Assembly (NCBI RefSeq): GCF_014656135.1
Contig: NZ_BNBV01000007.1
Span: 167,828-231,827 of the forward strand
Length of the DNA: 64,000 bases
DNA from: Streptomyces thermodiastaticus
GTDB taxonomy: Bacteria > Actinomycetota > Actinomycetes > Streptomycetales > Streptomycetaceae
Direction of reading: 5' to 3'
Shown: positions 63,980-64,000 of the stretch, piece after piece
How positions within the stretch are numbered: position 1 is the first letter of the stretch
Layout of the letters: each line of letters begins with the position of its first letter
Notes under the pieces: model-generated
What the model was told of the DNA's origin: nothing
The model's database searches: none
Seen by the model: the letters and a program-made list of their open reading frames with translations, nothing else
Position numbers and translations under genes: made by a program

Positions 63980-64000
63980 GGTCGTTGGACGGGATGATCG

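Noticed and set aside
1..64000. Biosynthetic gene cluster (PKS/NRPS) or transposase
   Set aside because: No such domains; only regulators of secondary metabolism (afsK/afsS/afsR) were found, and no transposase motif.

Overview
The window is chromosomal DNA from a high-GC actinomycete, almost certainly a Streptomyces: codon third positions are nearly all G/C, starts are often GTG, several promoters are leaderless (a -10 hexamer 5-8 nt before the start codon), and the window carries the Streptomyces-specific regulators afsK, afsS and afsR. From about 1 to 46.7 kb the gene order looks like the conserved chromosome core (I recall the same order in S. coelicolor, roughly SCO4388-SCO4444). From about 46.8 kb to the end it is accessory: a cluster of signalling and membrane genes, pseudogenes, a possible tRNA remnant and a low-GC ATPase gene.

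Region by region. 0-3.2 kb: end of an EamA exporter, citrate synthase and pdxH. 3.5-7 kb: a PAS/GAF sensor, a SIS sugar-phosphate protein with a tandemly duplicated 3' end, and a DtxR/DmdR iron regulator with a long open antisense frame. 7.3-13.2 kb: alpha/beta hydrolase, a two-gene ABC exporter, a prim-pol domain protein and an NsdA-like regulator. 13.7-21.5 kb: a disordered membrane protein, purU, a STAS/HATPase pair, two GNAT genes (one broken by an amber codon) and a second PNPOx-fold protein. 21.6-30.3 kb: TetR, a VOC protein at the kbpA position, the Ser/Thr kinase afsK, a secreted protein, afsS and afsR; together the AfsK-AfsR-AfsS cascade for secondary metabolism, with a PHO/AfsR-box-like 11-bp direct repeat upstream of afsS. 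30.5-36.7 kb: F420 precursor synthase (fbiC), an anchored protein, an ADP-ribosylglycohydrolase and a sodium:solute symporter. 37.1-39.5 kb: a DUF397/XRE pair and a GPP34 protein. 39.8-46.7 kb: a DD-carboxypeptidase with a giant disordered cytoplasmic tail, a GT-C-like membrane protein, MerR, glutathione peroxidase and a small membrane protein.

The most interesting part is 47.6-55.5 kb. It holds a Crp/Fnr regulator, a class III nucleotidyl-cyclase-like protein, a large STAND-like P-loop/helical-repeat protein, a coiled-coil protein, a divergent three-TM protein resembling Pycsar TM effectors, a vWA-OmpA lipoprotein and a TM/coiled-coil protein. The last 21 residues of the cyclase-like protein and residues about 60-83 of the neighbouring STAND protein share a glycine-rich motif (FGSGDxAxTxxKxY). 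That placement, effector C-terminus and receptor N-terminus, is the one used by bacterial amyloid-signalling motifs, so I propose a nucleotide- or amyloid-triggered defence or stress system.

55.5-64 kb is a degraded island: a SUKH-like pseudogene, small Cys-rich proteins, a tRNA-like remnant, a HATPase/XRE/flavoprotein group, a broken XRE/DUF5753 gene with a truncated partner, and a low-GC Sll1717-type ATPase. No rRNA, intact tRNA, CRISPR array or transposase was seen.
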